6,311 nt of DNA from Frankiales bacterium (GCA_025464795.1 JAODNB010000014.1:1-6311); one strand, 5' to 3'; positions 1 through 6,177 are shown, counted from the stretch's first letter. Notes: generated by a model from the letters alone, not told the origin. A program made the numbers and translations.

Positions 1-452
1 CACGTGAGGTCGAGCGGGCCTACGCCGCGCTCGAGACCAAGCTGCACCGCTCCCCGACCGAGGCGGAGGTCGCCGAGGAGCTGGGCATCAAGCTCGAGGA
101 CCTCCACACGATCTTCAGCCAGGTCTCCTTCGTCAACGTCGTGGCGCTCGACGAGCTGCTCACGGCCGGCGGCGAGAAGGGCGACAAGCTCTCGCTCGTC
201 GACACCCTCGAGGACACCAAGGCCGAGGACCCGGTCGCTGCCTTCGAGACGGAGGAGACGAAGTACCTCCTCGCTCGGGCCATCAACACGCTGCCTGAGC
301 GCGAGAAGATCGTCGTGACCCTCTACTACTACGAGGGCCTCACGCTCGCCGAGATCGGCCAGGTCCTCGGCGTCACCGAGTCCCGCATCTGCCAGATGCA
401 CACGAAGGCCGTCCTGCAGCTGCGCGGCAAGCTCGCCGACCAGAAGGACTGA
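1..452 (+). CDS. whiG: WhiG/FliA-family RNA polymerase sigma factor, 3' part
   Basis: This is the C-terminal 149 residues of an alternative sigma-70 factor that directs RNA polymerase to a dedicated promoter set (sporulation in Streptomyces, motility in flagellated actinobacteria). The reading frame is open from base 3 and ends at TGA 450-452; the start lies upstream, so roughly the first 110-120 residues (region 2) are missing, judged from the usual length of about 270. Visible residues 1-60 fit region 3. Residues 86-145 fit region 4, with INTLPEREK, the LYYYEGLTLAEIG segment and the helix-turn-helix GVTESRICQMHTKAVLQLR. The stretch VVALDELL...GGEKGDKLSLVDTLED is typical of WhiG-type factors. 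WhiG versus FliA naming depends on whether the organism sporulates or swims, which cannot be seen here. The location a few genes from rpsB supports WhiG-type orthology. Family assignment is firm; the symbol is less so. Confidence 0.92.
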   Translation, partial: REVERAYAALETKLHRSPTEAEVAEELGIKLEDLHTIFSQVSFVNVVALDELLTAGGEKGDKLSLVDTLEDTKAEDPVAAFETEETKYLLARAINTLPEREKIVVTLYYYEGLTLAEIGQVLGVTESRICQMHTKAVLQLRGKLADQKD

Positions 453-458
453 CCAGCC

Positions 459-505
459 CTTCCCGTACGCCGTGGCGACGAAAGATCGCTAGCAGGTACG
501 GGAAG
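459..505 (+). terminator. nested stem-loop after the sigma gene, possible terminator
   Basis: A perfect 10-bp inverted repeat (CTTCCCGTAC at 459-468, GTACGGGAAG at 496-505) encloses a second hairpin (473-478 with 486-491: TGGCGA/TCGCTA, including one G-U pair, loop of 7). A 4x4 internal loop separates the two stems. It begins six bases after the sigma gene's stop codon. There is no T-tract, which is common for actinobacterial terminators. It may end the sigma transcript, or it could be an operator or RNA element. Structure is seen directly; function is inferred. Confidence 0.55.
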
Positions 506-550
506 CGCGCAGGCGAGCGGTATCCGGCCGAGGATCTCGCCCCGTGGGCG

Positions 551-559
551 TTGTCCACA
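551..559 (+). promoter_or_regulatory. DnaA-box-like 9-mer TTGTCCACA
   Basis: TTGTCCACA matches the DnaA-box form preferred in high-GC actinobacteria. A second, one-mismatch copy TTGTCCCCA lies at 603-611 in the same orientation, 52 bases downstream. Both sit in the gap before the WXG100 gene. They could bind DnaA as transcriptional or titration sites; two boxes in 60 bases are not an origin by themselves. The 9-mer is seen; binding is inference. Confidence 0.4.
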
Positions 560-597
560 GATCCGCTGTCGGCCCGTTTCGAGGGCCCGCTTCTTCC

Positions 598-645
598 TAG
601 CGTTGTCCCCAGCCCTCGACGGACGGGGGCACCGACCGCAGGGAG
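598..645 (+). promoter_or_regulatory. possible -10 element and RBS of the WXG100 gene
   Basis: TAGCGT at 598-603 fits the loose actinobacterial -10 pattern TANNNT, but no convincing -35 is seen at normal spacing (the bases around 575-580 are CGTTTC). GGGAG at 641-645 is a clear ribosome binding site six bases before the ATG at 652, and it decides that start. GGAGCTCC at 642-649 is an 8-bp palindrome overlapping the site. The RBS is well supported; the promoter is a weak guess. Confidence 0.4.
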
Positions 646-651
646 CTCCAG

Positions 652-942
652 ATGGCGTACGAGGTGAAGGTCTCGACCGGGGACGTGACGGCGAAGGCCA
701 GCACGATCGCGCGCGAGGCGCACGAGATCGAGGCGCGTCTCGCGCAGCTGACGACCCAGATGGCCGACCTGTCGCACACCTGGACCGGTTCGGCGTCGGC
801 GTCCTTCCAGGGCCTGTTCCACGACTGGGACAAGACGGCCCGGCAGATGAAGGCAGCGCTGGACAGCATCGGTCTGTCGCTCAAGGGCGCGGGCCAGGAC
901 TACGACGCTCTCGAGCAGAGGCTGACCAGCCAGTTCGCCTGA
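652..942 (+). CDS. WXG100 family protein (ESX/type VII secretion substrate-like)
   Basis: A 96-residue protein of the EsxA/EsxB size class. Members form helical hairpins that dimerise and are exported by type VII secretion. W44-T45-G46 is the WXG turn, preceded by an amphipathic helix (about residues 10-40, rich in E, A, L and R) and followed by a second helix (about 50-92). Near the C-terminus Y84-D85-A86-L87-E88 fits the YxxxD/E export signal, leaving only eight residues after it. There is no signal peptide or membrane segment. ATG at 652 is chosen because of GGGAG six bases upstream. Only one WXG100 gene is present, so a homodimer, as for Firmicutes EsxA, is more likely than an EsxA/EsxB-type heterodimer unless a partner lies elsewhere. 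It is convergent with the EssC-like ATPase gene, the obvious candidate translocation motor. The family call is solid; whether it is secreted or structural is unknown. Confidence 0.9.
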   Translation: MAYEVKVSTGDVTAKASTIAREAHEIEARLAQLTTQMADLSHTWTGSASASFQGLFHDWDKTARQMKAALDSIGLSLKGAGQDYDALEQRLTSQFA

Positions 943-961
943 CCTTCGCTCGCCCGAGCAC

Positions 962-999
962 AGCGCCGCCGACGCATCCCGCCCTGCGTCGGCGGCGTT
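962..999. terminator. bidirectional terminator between WXG100 and ATPase genes
   Basis: A stem of 13 perfect GC-rich pairs (964-976 with 985-997; arms CGCCGCCGACGCA and TGCGTCGGCGGCG) extends to 15 pairs with one G-U and one A-T at its base. The loop is eight bases (977-984). It starts 20 bases after the WXG100 stop and lies just past the stop of the minus-strand ATPase gene (1006-1008), so one hairpin can serve both converging transcripts. No long T-run follows on either strand. Confidence 0.8.
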
Positions 1000-1005
1000 C
1001 GTGCG

Positions 1006-4000
1006 TCAGACAGGGACCTGGACGAGCAGCGGCTGCCCCGAGCGCAGGAGCAGGCCCCGTCCCGGAGGACCGGAGAAGGCCGCCGACCGGGGGAGCCGAA
1101 CGCCGAACAGCTCCCCTTCCAGGTGTGACGCGGGGGACAGCAGCAGACCGGATCGGCTCTTGCGGGCATCGGCGGTGAAGCCACGGAAGGAGCTGCCGAG
1201 CTCATCGGTGGTACCGGCGAGCACGACGACGTGGCCCTGGTCCCTGCCGTTGCGTAGGACCTGCTGCAGCAGGTCGTCGACGTCCGCTCCGTGCAACAGC
1301 TCGGCGTCGTCGACCACGATCGCGAGCGGGCCGCGGGCCTGGTTGAGCGCCGCCGCGACCTCTGCGGCGCCCGGTTGCGAGGAGGCGGAGACGTGGAGCA
1401 CTCCGGGGGTCCCGTCGAGCGCCCGGACCGGAGAGGGTCGTGGGCTGAGCACGACCAGCTCGGTGCCGCCGGCCAGCAGGCCCTGAGCCGCGGCGAGGAG
1501 CGCTGTCGACCGCCCGGACCGCGGCGGACCCGCGATGGTGAAACCGGGGCCGTGCACCGCGAGGTCGACCGCCTGAAGGGCGAGCTCGTCCCCGCCGATG
1601 CCCATCGAGGTCCTCAGCGCACCGGTCGGCACATCCGCGTGGGCGACCTCGGCCACGGTCACGCGCATCGGCAGCGCCTCCACGCGGAACGGCAGCCGCC
1701 CACCGACCCGCCGTCCCCTCCAGTGCTCCGCCAGCTCGGCGACGGCTGCGGCCTGAGCCGGCCCGGAGTCGTCCTCGACGAGCAGGGCGATCTGCACCTC
1801 GGTGCCGACGTCGCCGCGGAAGGCCCGACCGGTCAGGACCTCCTCGGGCAGCGTGCGCGGCGAGAGCCCCGCGAGGGCGTAGTCGCTCCGGTCGGCCAGC
1901 CGCAGGCAGAGCGTGTCCTCGATGGAGCTGGCGACCTTGCCCAGCAGGACGCTCCGGTCCCCGGTCAGGACGACCCGCAGCCCGGCACCGGGGCCTTCGC
2001 GCAGGAGGCGGAGGAAGGTGTCGACGAGGCGCCCTGCGTCGACGTCCTCGAAGGCGCCGGTGAACCCCTCCCACCGGTCGACCAGGAGCACCAGGTAGGG
2101 CAGCGGGTCTGCGGAGGAGGCCCGCTGCTCCGCGAGGTCGGCGAAGCCGCGCTCGGCCAGGGCCTGCTGCCGGCGCGACACCTCCTCGGACAGGCGGGTC
2201 AGCAGGCGGTCGGTCCGCTCGACCTGGGTGCGGGAGACCACCGCGCCGACGTGGGGAAGCTCGGCCAGCGGCAGCAAGGCCCCGTTGCCGCAGTCGATGC
2301 CGTAGACGTGGCAGTCCGAAGGCAGGACGGTCGCAGCGAGCGAGGTGGCGAGGGTGCGCAGCAGCGTGGACCGGCCCGAGCGAGCGGCGCCCGCAACGAG
2401 CAGGTGGCCGCCCTTCTCAAGATCCAGCACCGCGACCCGCCGGGCCTGCTCGGAGGGCAGGTCCTCGAGCCCGAAGGGGATCGGCGGGAGGCTGTCGCCT
2501 CCCGCAGGCGGCTCGCGACGAAGCTCGCCGAGGGTCACCACCGGGGGCAGAGGGTCCAGCCACGGGCGCCGCGGCGGGTCGAGGTCGACGCAGGCCTCCT
2601 GGATCGCGAGCACGAGGGCGTGCAGGTCAGTCTGGTCGTCCTCCGGCTCGCGGTCGAGTCGCCTCGGAGCAGGCAACGGCTCCCCGACACGCGGCCAGGG
2701 AACCTCGAACGCCTCGACCGGGAGGGCGTTGTCGTTCACGGCACCCGGCCTGCGGCCGCCGACCCGTGCCGACTGGAACGCGGCGAGGGACGCATGGCCG
2801 GTTCTGGCGTACCCGCGGCCCGGACTGCTCTTGCCGATCGACGCTGCGTCTGGCGCGTCGAGGACGTCGAGCGACTCGCTGGCATCGGTGACCCGAAGCG
2901 CGATGCGCAGGTTGGTGTTCGCCCGGATCTCCGGGCTGACCACGCCGGAGGGCCGCTGCGTGGCCAGCACGAGGTGCACGCCCAGGGAGCGGCCTCGTTG
3001 GGCGACGCCGATGAGTCCCCGGACGAAGTCGGGAAGCTCCTCGACGAGAGAGGCGAACTCGTCGATCACGATCACCAGACGGGGCAGTGAACCGCCGGCC
3101 TCCCAGAGGTCCTCGAGGTCCTTGGCTCCTGCCGCAGCCAGGAGGCTCTCGCGGGTCTTGAGCTCCGCCGTCAGTGAGGCCAGCGCCCGTTCGACGAGGT
3201 GCCCGTCGAGGTCGGTGACCATGCCGACGGTGTGGGGAAGCCGAGCGCAGTCCCGGAAGGCTGCTCCGCCCTTGTAGTCGACCAGCACGAACGTCATCGC
3301 GTCCGGCCGGTTCGCGACCGCCAGCGACGCGACGAGGGTCTGCAGGAGCTCCGACTTGCCAGACCCCGTGGTCCCCGCGACCAGCGCGTGCGGGCCGTGC
3401 CTGGCGAGGTCGAGGGTGAACGGGCCGTCCGCGTCCAGGCCGACAACGGCAGCCGTCGTCCGGCCCATGCGCCCCCGAACAGCAGCTCCGGTCGGCTGCT
3501 GCAGGTCGAGCACGTCGAGCAGCCGGGCGGAGTCAGGGACGACGCCCTGCCCGTTGTCCGCGGACGTGTCACGCAGCGGCGCCAGACCGCGGGCAAGGGC
3601 CTCGGCCCACGCAGCGGACACGAGATCGGCGCGAACGCCCGCGCAGGTGGGCTCACCGTTCTGCCGGACCGTGAGGCGGGCGTCCCCCTCGAAGGTCAGC
3701 ACCGCCTGGCACTCCTCCGGCAGCAGCCGCTCCGTCTCCTCGAGGCAGACCGCGTGTACGCCCACAGCTGGTCCGTCCTGCAGCACCGTGGCCATCCCCG
3801 GCAGGGCCCGCAGGCCACGGGCGCCGTCGAGCACCACGAGCACGTCGGACTGACGGCGTGCGTTCAGCTGAGCCCGTACGTCCTGTGCCGTCGCCTTGCG
3901 CGCGTCCACGAGGGCCGTCAGCTCGGCGACCCGGGCCGCGAGCGAGTCGACGGTGTTCCCGACCAGGGCGAGGCACTCGTGACCCGCGCTGTGGGGGAGC

Positions 4001-5286
4001 CACCGCAGCCACCCCCAGTCCTCCTCGGAGCTCTCGCGCGACGGGTCGACCAGCAGCAGCACGCTGAGGTCCCGGGGGCTGTGCAGCGTGACGGCCTGAC
4101 CCACGAGCCAACGGCCGAGAGCCCTCGACGGGGCAGTGCGCCCTGCGATGCCCACGACGCCGACGTCCGGCAGCGAGAGGGCGACGGGGACGTCGTGGAG
4201 CAGCGGCTGGCTCGGTCGTCGTTCGTTGGCGGGGCCGGTGACGCGAACGCTCGTTGCCTCGAGCACCCCCGTCCCCAGCCTCAGCAGCAGGCTGTCGTCG
4301 TCGCCGCGACGGCGCTCCCACACGCGCGGACCGGGACCTTGCGCTGTGACGAGCAGGGCCGCAGCGTCAGGGCAGTCGTCGCGCCGTGCCCGGGTCTCCG
4401 CAGCTGCGAGGGCGGTGATCTCGGACTCGGCGGCCTGGAGGGCGGCGACGTGCGTCTCGACGGCAGTCGCTCCTTGGGACCGTCCGGCCCGCCTGTCCGA
4501 CCACCAGGTGCTGAGCGCCAGCAGCGGAGACATCAGGGTGAAGAGCAGGAACAGCGGGTTGTGAAGCAGCAGTGCCATCACCACGCCCAGCAGGACGGGC
4601 AGCGCCAGGGGGAGCACCGCGAGCTTGCGGGCCACGTGCGGCACGGGGGCAGCTGGCAGCTCGACGGAGGAGACGGTGAGGGCCGGGCGGAGCCTCGGCG
4701 GCCGGTTCAGCGACAGGGTCAGGTCGGGACCGTCGGTGACGGCGGCCAACGGCCCCCCGGGAGGCACGACCCGGACGAGGCTGTCGCCGACTTCGAGCAG
4801 GTCGGCAGGCCCGACGGCGACCGGACCCGCCAGTCGCTGCCCGGCCAGGGAGGTACCGGCGCCGAGGTCGGTCGCCACGATGCCTGCCGGCCCGGCGTGG
4901 AGCTGCAGGTGCCGGCGGGCGGCGGCTGGGTCGGGGAGCTCGAGATCGCCACCCGTTCCCAGGACGGCGTCGCCGTTCGGCAAGGGGAAGACCGTGCCGG
5001 CGCAGGGCCCGGAGACCACGTGCAGCTGCGCGCCGGCGCCGCGGGCGACGCCCTCGGGTGCCGGGCCGCCGAGCCCGAGGACGCAGCCCTGCACGACCCC
5101 GGCGGTCGCGACTGTGGCTGAGGCGTCGAGCCGGACGGAGCCCAGCCAGAGGCCAGCCGAACCGGTGGGCAGCAGCTCCGTGAGCGCGACCTCGAGAGCG
5201 GACACCCGGTCGCCCGGGTCGAGCTCGATCACCGCGTCGAGCGGCCGCGGAGCGGCCGAGCAGAAGACGGTCAGCGTGGTGCGCAC
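1006..5286 (-). CDS. EssC/EccC-like membrane ATPase, FHA plus FtsK/SpoIIIE domains
   Basis: A 1,426-residue membrane-anchored ATPase of the FtsK/SpoIIIE class that powers type VII (ESX) secretion. In order: residues 1-73, ubiquitin-like (beta-grasp) in appearance; 87-175, FHA-like; two membrane segments at about 222-241 and 244-262 around an LLHNPLF turn; a degenerate ATPase-like module (about 300-590; GIAGRTAPSRA at 379-389, DVLVVLDGAR at 481-490); ATPase 1 with Walker A GTTGSGKS (638-645), DYKGG (670-674), Walker B IVIDEF (D742, E743) and ATQRP (775-779); ATPase 2 with GAARSGRS (966-973) and VDRWE (D1070); ATPase 3 with GPPRSGRS (1253-1260) and VVDD (D1326, D1327). Modules 2 and 3 have Arg for the Walker A Lys, so only module 1 looks fully catalytic. 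The GTG start at 5286 is chosen for the AGGCAGGA seven bases upstream; a GTG at 5337 would add 17 residues but lacks an RBS and overlaps the upstream gene. The layout resembles EssC (FHA, two membrane helices, ATPases in one chain) more than split EccCa/EccCb. It is probably co-transcribed with the M23 gene 19 bases upstream. Confidence 0.93.
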   Translation of the reverse strand: MRTTLTVFCSAAPRPLDAVIELDPGDRVSALEVALTELLPTGSAGLWLGSVRLDASATVATAGVVQGCVLGLGGPAPEGVARGAGAQLHVVSGPCAGTVFPLPNGDAVLGTGGDLELPDPAAARRHLQLHAGPAGIVATDLGAGTSLAGQRLAGPVAVGPADLLEVGDSLVRVVPPGGPLAAVTDGPDLTLSLNRPPRLRPALTVSSVELPAAPVPHVARKLAVLPLALPVLLGVVMALLLHNPLFLLFTLMSPLLALSTWWSDRRAGRSQGATAVETHVAALQAAESEITALAAAETRARRDDCPDAAALLVTAQGPGPRVWERRRGDDDSLLLRLGTGVLEATSVRVTGPANERRPSQPLLHDVPVALSLPDVGVVGIAGRTAPSRALGRWLVGQAVTLHSPRDLSVLLLVDPSRESSEEDWGWLRWLPHSAGHECLALVGNTVDSLAARVAELTALVDARKATAQDVRAQLNARRQSDVLVVLDGARGLRALPGMATVLQDGPAVGVHAVCLEETERLLPEECQAVLTFEGDARLTVRQNGEPTCAGVRADLVSAAWAEALARGLAPLRDTSADNGQGVVPDSARLLDVLDLQQPTGAAVRGRMGRTTAAVVGLDADGPFTLDLARHGPHALVAGTTGSGKSELLQTLVASLAVANRPDAMTFVLVDYKGGAAFRDCARLPHTVGMVTDLDGHLVERALASLTAELKTRESLLAAAGAKDLEDLWEAGGSLPRLVIVIDEFASLVEELPDFVRGLIGVAQRGRSLGVHLVLATQRPSGVVSPEIRANTNLRIALRVTDASESLDVLDAPDAASIGKSSPGRGYARTGHASLAAFQSARVGGRRPGAVNDNALPVEAFEVPWPRVGEPLPAPRRLDREPEDDQTDLHALVLAIQEACVDLDPPRRPWLDPLPPVVTLGELRREPPAGGDSLPPIPFGLEDLPSEQARRVAVLDLEKGGHLLVAGAARSGRSTLLRTLATSLAATVLPSDCHVYGIDCGNGALLPLAELPHVGAVVSRTQVERTDRLLTRLSEEVSRRQQALAERGFADLAEQRASSADPLPYLVLLVDRWEGFTGAFEDVDAGRLVDTFLRLLREGPGAGLRVVLTGDRSVLLGKVASSIEDTLCLRLADRSDYALAGLSPRTLPEEVLTGRAFRGDVGTEVQIALLVEDDSGPAQAAAVAELAEHWRGRRVGGRLPFRVEALPMRVTVAEVAHADVPTGALRTSMGIGGDELALQAVDLAVHGPGFTIAGPPRSGRSTALLAAAQGLLAGGTELVVLSPRPSPVRALDGTPGVLHVSASSQPGAAEVAAALNQARGPLAIVVDDAELLHGADVDDLLQQVLRNGRDQGHVVVLAGTTDELGSSFRGFTADARKSRSGLLLSPASHLEGELFGVRLPRSAAFSGPPGRGLLLRSGQPLLVQVPV

Positions 5287-5293
5287 CGGCGCA

Positions 5294-5301
5294 TCCTGCC
5301 T
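5294..5301 (-). promoter_or_regulatory. ribosome binding site deciding the ATPase start
   Basis: On the minus strand AGGCAGGA lies seven bases before GTG at 5286-5284, in the short gap after the M23 stop (5308-5306). It favours GTG 5286 over the upstream in-frame GTG at 5337. An ATG inside the gap (5294-5292) is out of frame with the ATPase. Confidence 0.75.
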
Positions 5302-5305
5302 GGAA

Positions 5306-5992
5306 TCAGGCCGCACGTCTGCGGCGTCGCTCCGCACGCAGGTCGATCAGGGTGCCTCCGGGCGGTGGTTCGGGCCGTTGCGGACGCTTCAGCAGCAGGC
5401 CCACGCCGGTGAGGAGGGCGGCGGTGGCGACCACTCCCTGGACCGAGCGGTCACTGTCCCCAGGGGTCTGAGCACTCCGTGCCCTGGTGACCGTCGTGGG
5501 TGGCGGCGGGGCCTCGCCCAGCGGCAGCAGCCGCACCTGCTGGGCCGCGAGCAGGCTCAGCGGGTCGAGGTAGGTCTGGCCGCGCAGCAGCCCCCAGTGC
5601 AGGCAGGCAGCGGCTCGGCAGCCGGGATGGCCGGCTCCCAGCTGCCCGAGGGAAGCCCCAGCCGGAACGAGCTGGCCGACCCGTACCCGGGCGGTGACGG
5701 GTTCGTAGGTCGTCCGTAGGCCGCCGTCGTGGGTCACCGTGACCACGCCCCGGCCGGCGAGGGTGCCTGCGAAGGTCACCCGGCCAGGCCCCGCCGCCAG
5801 CACGGCCTCACCGGTGGAGCCGGCCAGGTCGACCCCGCGGTGGCCCGCTCCGTAGCGGGTCTGCGGCGGTTCGAAGGCCCGAACGACGGCCGGACGGCCC
5901 GCAAGCGGCCAGCGGAAGCCAGGCCGCGGTGCTGCCTCAGCCGGACCCACGGGGATCACGAGCAGGACGAGCAGCAGGACCAGGCGCCTCAT
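5306..5992 (-). CDS. exported M23/LytM-type peptidase-like protein, C-terminally anchored
   Basis: A 228-residue envelope protein related to M23 zinc metallopeptidases (LytM/lysostaphin type), which cut peptidoglycan cross-bridges or activate other hydrolases. Residues 1-21 form a signal peptide (MRR, a long L/V core, then PAEAA). The M23 core runs from about 28 to 147: H51-R-G-V-D55 supplies two zinc ligands, H88 lies in VTVTHDGG before the conserved Y, and H132 in CLHWGLL is the third ligand. The family's H-x-H is here C130-L-H132, so the His usually counted as catalytic is Cys; C125 nearby could pair with C130. A second hydrophobic stretch at 186-201 (VVATAALLTGVGLLL) is followed by a basic tail (ERRRRR), suggesting a C-terminal membrane anchor after an extracytoplasmic domain and a Pro-rich linker (about 160-166). 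The ATG at 5992 has only a weak AGG nine bases upstream, with GGAGG 14 bases upstream. It diverges from rpsB, a conserved arrangement as I recall, and lies upstream of the ATPase, with which it is probably co-transcribed. Confidence 0.9.
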   Translation of the reverse strand: MRRLVLLLVLLVIPVGPAEAAPRPGFRWPLAGRPAVVRAFEPPQTRYGAGHRGVDLAGSTGEAVLAAGPGRVTFAGTLAGRGVVTVTHDGGLRTTYEPVTARVRVGQLVPAGASLGQLGAGHPGCRAAACLHWGLLRGQTYLDPLSLLAAQQVRLLPLGEAPPPPTTVTRARSAQTPGDSDRSVQGVVATAALLTGVGLLLKRPQRPEPPPGGTLIDLRAERRRRRAA

Positions 5993-6005
5993 AGGAGCAA
6001 GCCTG

Positions 6006-6032
6006 GCCTCCGGAGGCGCGCTGTGCCGGAGG
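6006..6032. repeat. palindrome and extra half-site upstream of the M23 gene
   Basis: GCCTCCGGAGGC at 6006-6017 is a perfect 12-bp palindrome, and a third copy of its half, CCGGAGG, follows at 6026-6032. CCTCCGG (6007-6013) and CCGGAGG (6026-6032) form a 7-bp inverted repeat with a 12-base spacer. On the M23 strand this region includes GGAGG 14 bases before the ATG, so a folded leader could hide a ribosome-binding sequence. It could equally be an operator. Function is not shown. Confidence 0.35.
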
Positions 6033-6042
6033 GAGCCAGATC

Positions 6043-6067
6043 TGTGGATCGCCTACACTTGTCCACA
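6043..6067. promoter_or_regulatory. opposed DnaA-box-like motifs around a possible -10 element
   Basis: TTGTCCACA at 6059-6067 (+) is an exact actinobacterial DnaA-box form, identical to the copy at 551-559. TGTGGATCG at 6043-6051 reads CGATCCACA on the minus strand, a weaker match in opposite orientation. Between them TACACT (6054-6059) is the best -10-like hexamer for rpsB in the divergent gap, though no good -35 is seen 16-18 bases upstream. DnaA binding here could affect rpsB, the M23 operon or both; this is inference. Confidence 0.4.
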
Positions 6068-6068
6068 G

Positions 6069-6086
6069 CACGCGGCTTGCCGTGTG
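6069..6086 (+). other. imperfect 18-bp palindrome, hairpin in the rpsB leader
   Basis: CACGCGGCTTGCCGTGTG pairs with itself over seven or eight positions with one G-U pair and a CTTG or TT centre. If transcription starts after the TACACT element, this would be at the very 5' end of the rpsB transcript; otherwise it may be an operator in the divergent promoter region. Confidence 0.35.
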
Positions 6087-6155
6087 ACTTCGCGCGCTCA
6101 CCACAGGCCTCGTGCCCCGGTCCCGCAAGGGCAGGTACGCAGCCAGGGCGCTAGG

Positions 6156-6177
6156 GCAGAGACCAACCGGTCCCTGC
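6156..6177 (+). other. hairpin just upstream of the rpsB ribosome binding site
   Basis: GCAGAGACC (6156-6164) and GGTCCCTGC (6169-6177) form nine stacked positions with one A-C mismatch and an AACC loop. The stem ends 13 bases before AAGGA (6191-6195). Ribosomal protein genes are often controlled by leader RNA, so an S2-responsive element is possible, but I do not recognise a known family. Confidence 0.4.

Noticed and set aside
4..318. 104-codon + frame rich in Ser and Arg at the left edge
   Set aside because: It is a shadow of the sigma factor frame, which shows conserved region 3 and 4 motifs.
551..611. Replication origin
   Set aside because: There are only one exact and one near DnaA box, no AT-rich unwinding region, and neither dnaA nor dnaN nearby.
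603..1178. 191-codon + frame overlapping the WXG100 gene
   Set aside because: It is an out-of-frame shadow that runs through the terminator and into the ATPase 3' end; the WXG100 frame has a good RBS and family motifs.
1291..3090. 599-codon open frame on the + strand
   Set aside because: It lies wholly antisense to the ATPase gene, its translation is low-complexity (R, G, P, Q, D, E) without recognisable domains, and long antisense frames are expected in very GC-rich coding DNA.
3199..5121. 640-codon open frame on the + strand
   Set aside because: It is also antisense to the ATPase, with repetitive charged composition and no domain; the minus-strand frame carries clear FHA, membrane and Walker motifs.
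5287..5337. Longer ATPase start at GTG 5337
   Set aside because: There is no ribosome binding site, it would overlap the M23 gene by 32 bases, and the extra 17 residues look like ordinary shadow translation; GTG 5286 has AGGCAGGA seven bases upstream.
555..6048. Terminal inverted repeats of a mobile element (TCCACAGATC at both ends)
   Set aside because: Ten shared bases over a 5.5-kb span are expected by chance and overlap DnaA-box-like motifs; no transposase, integrase or target duplication is present.
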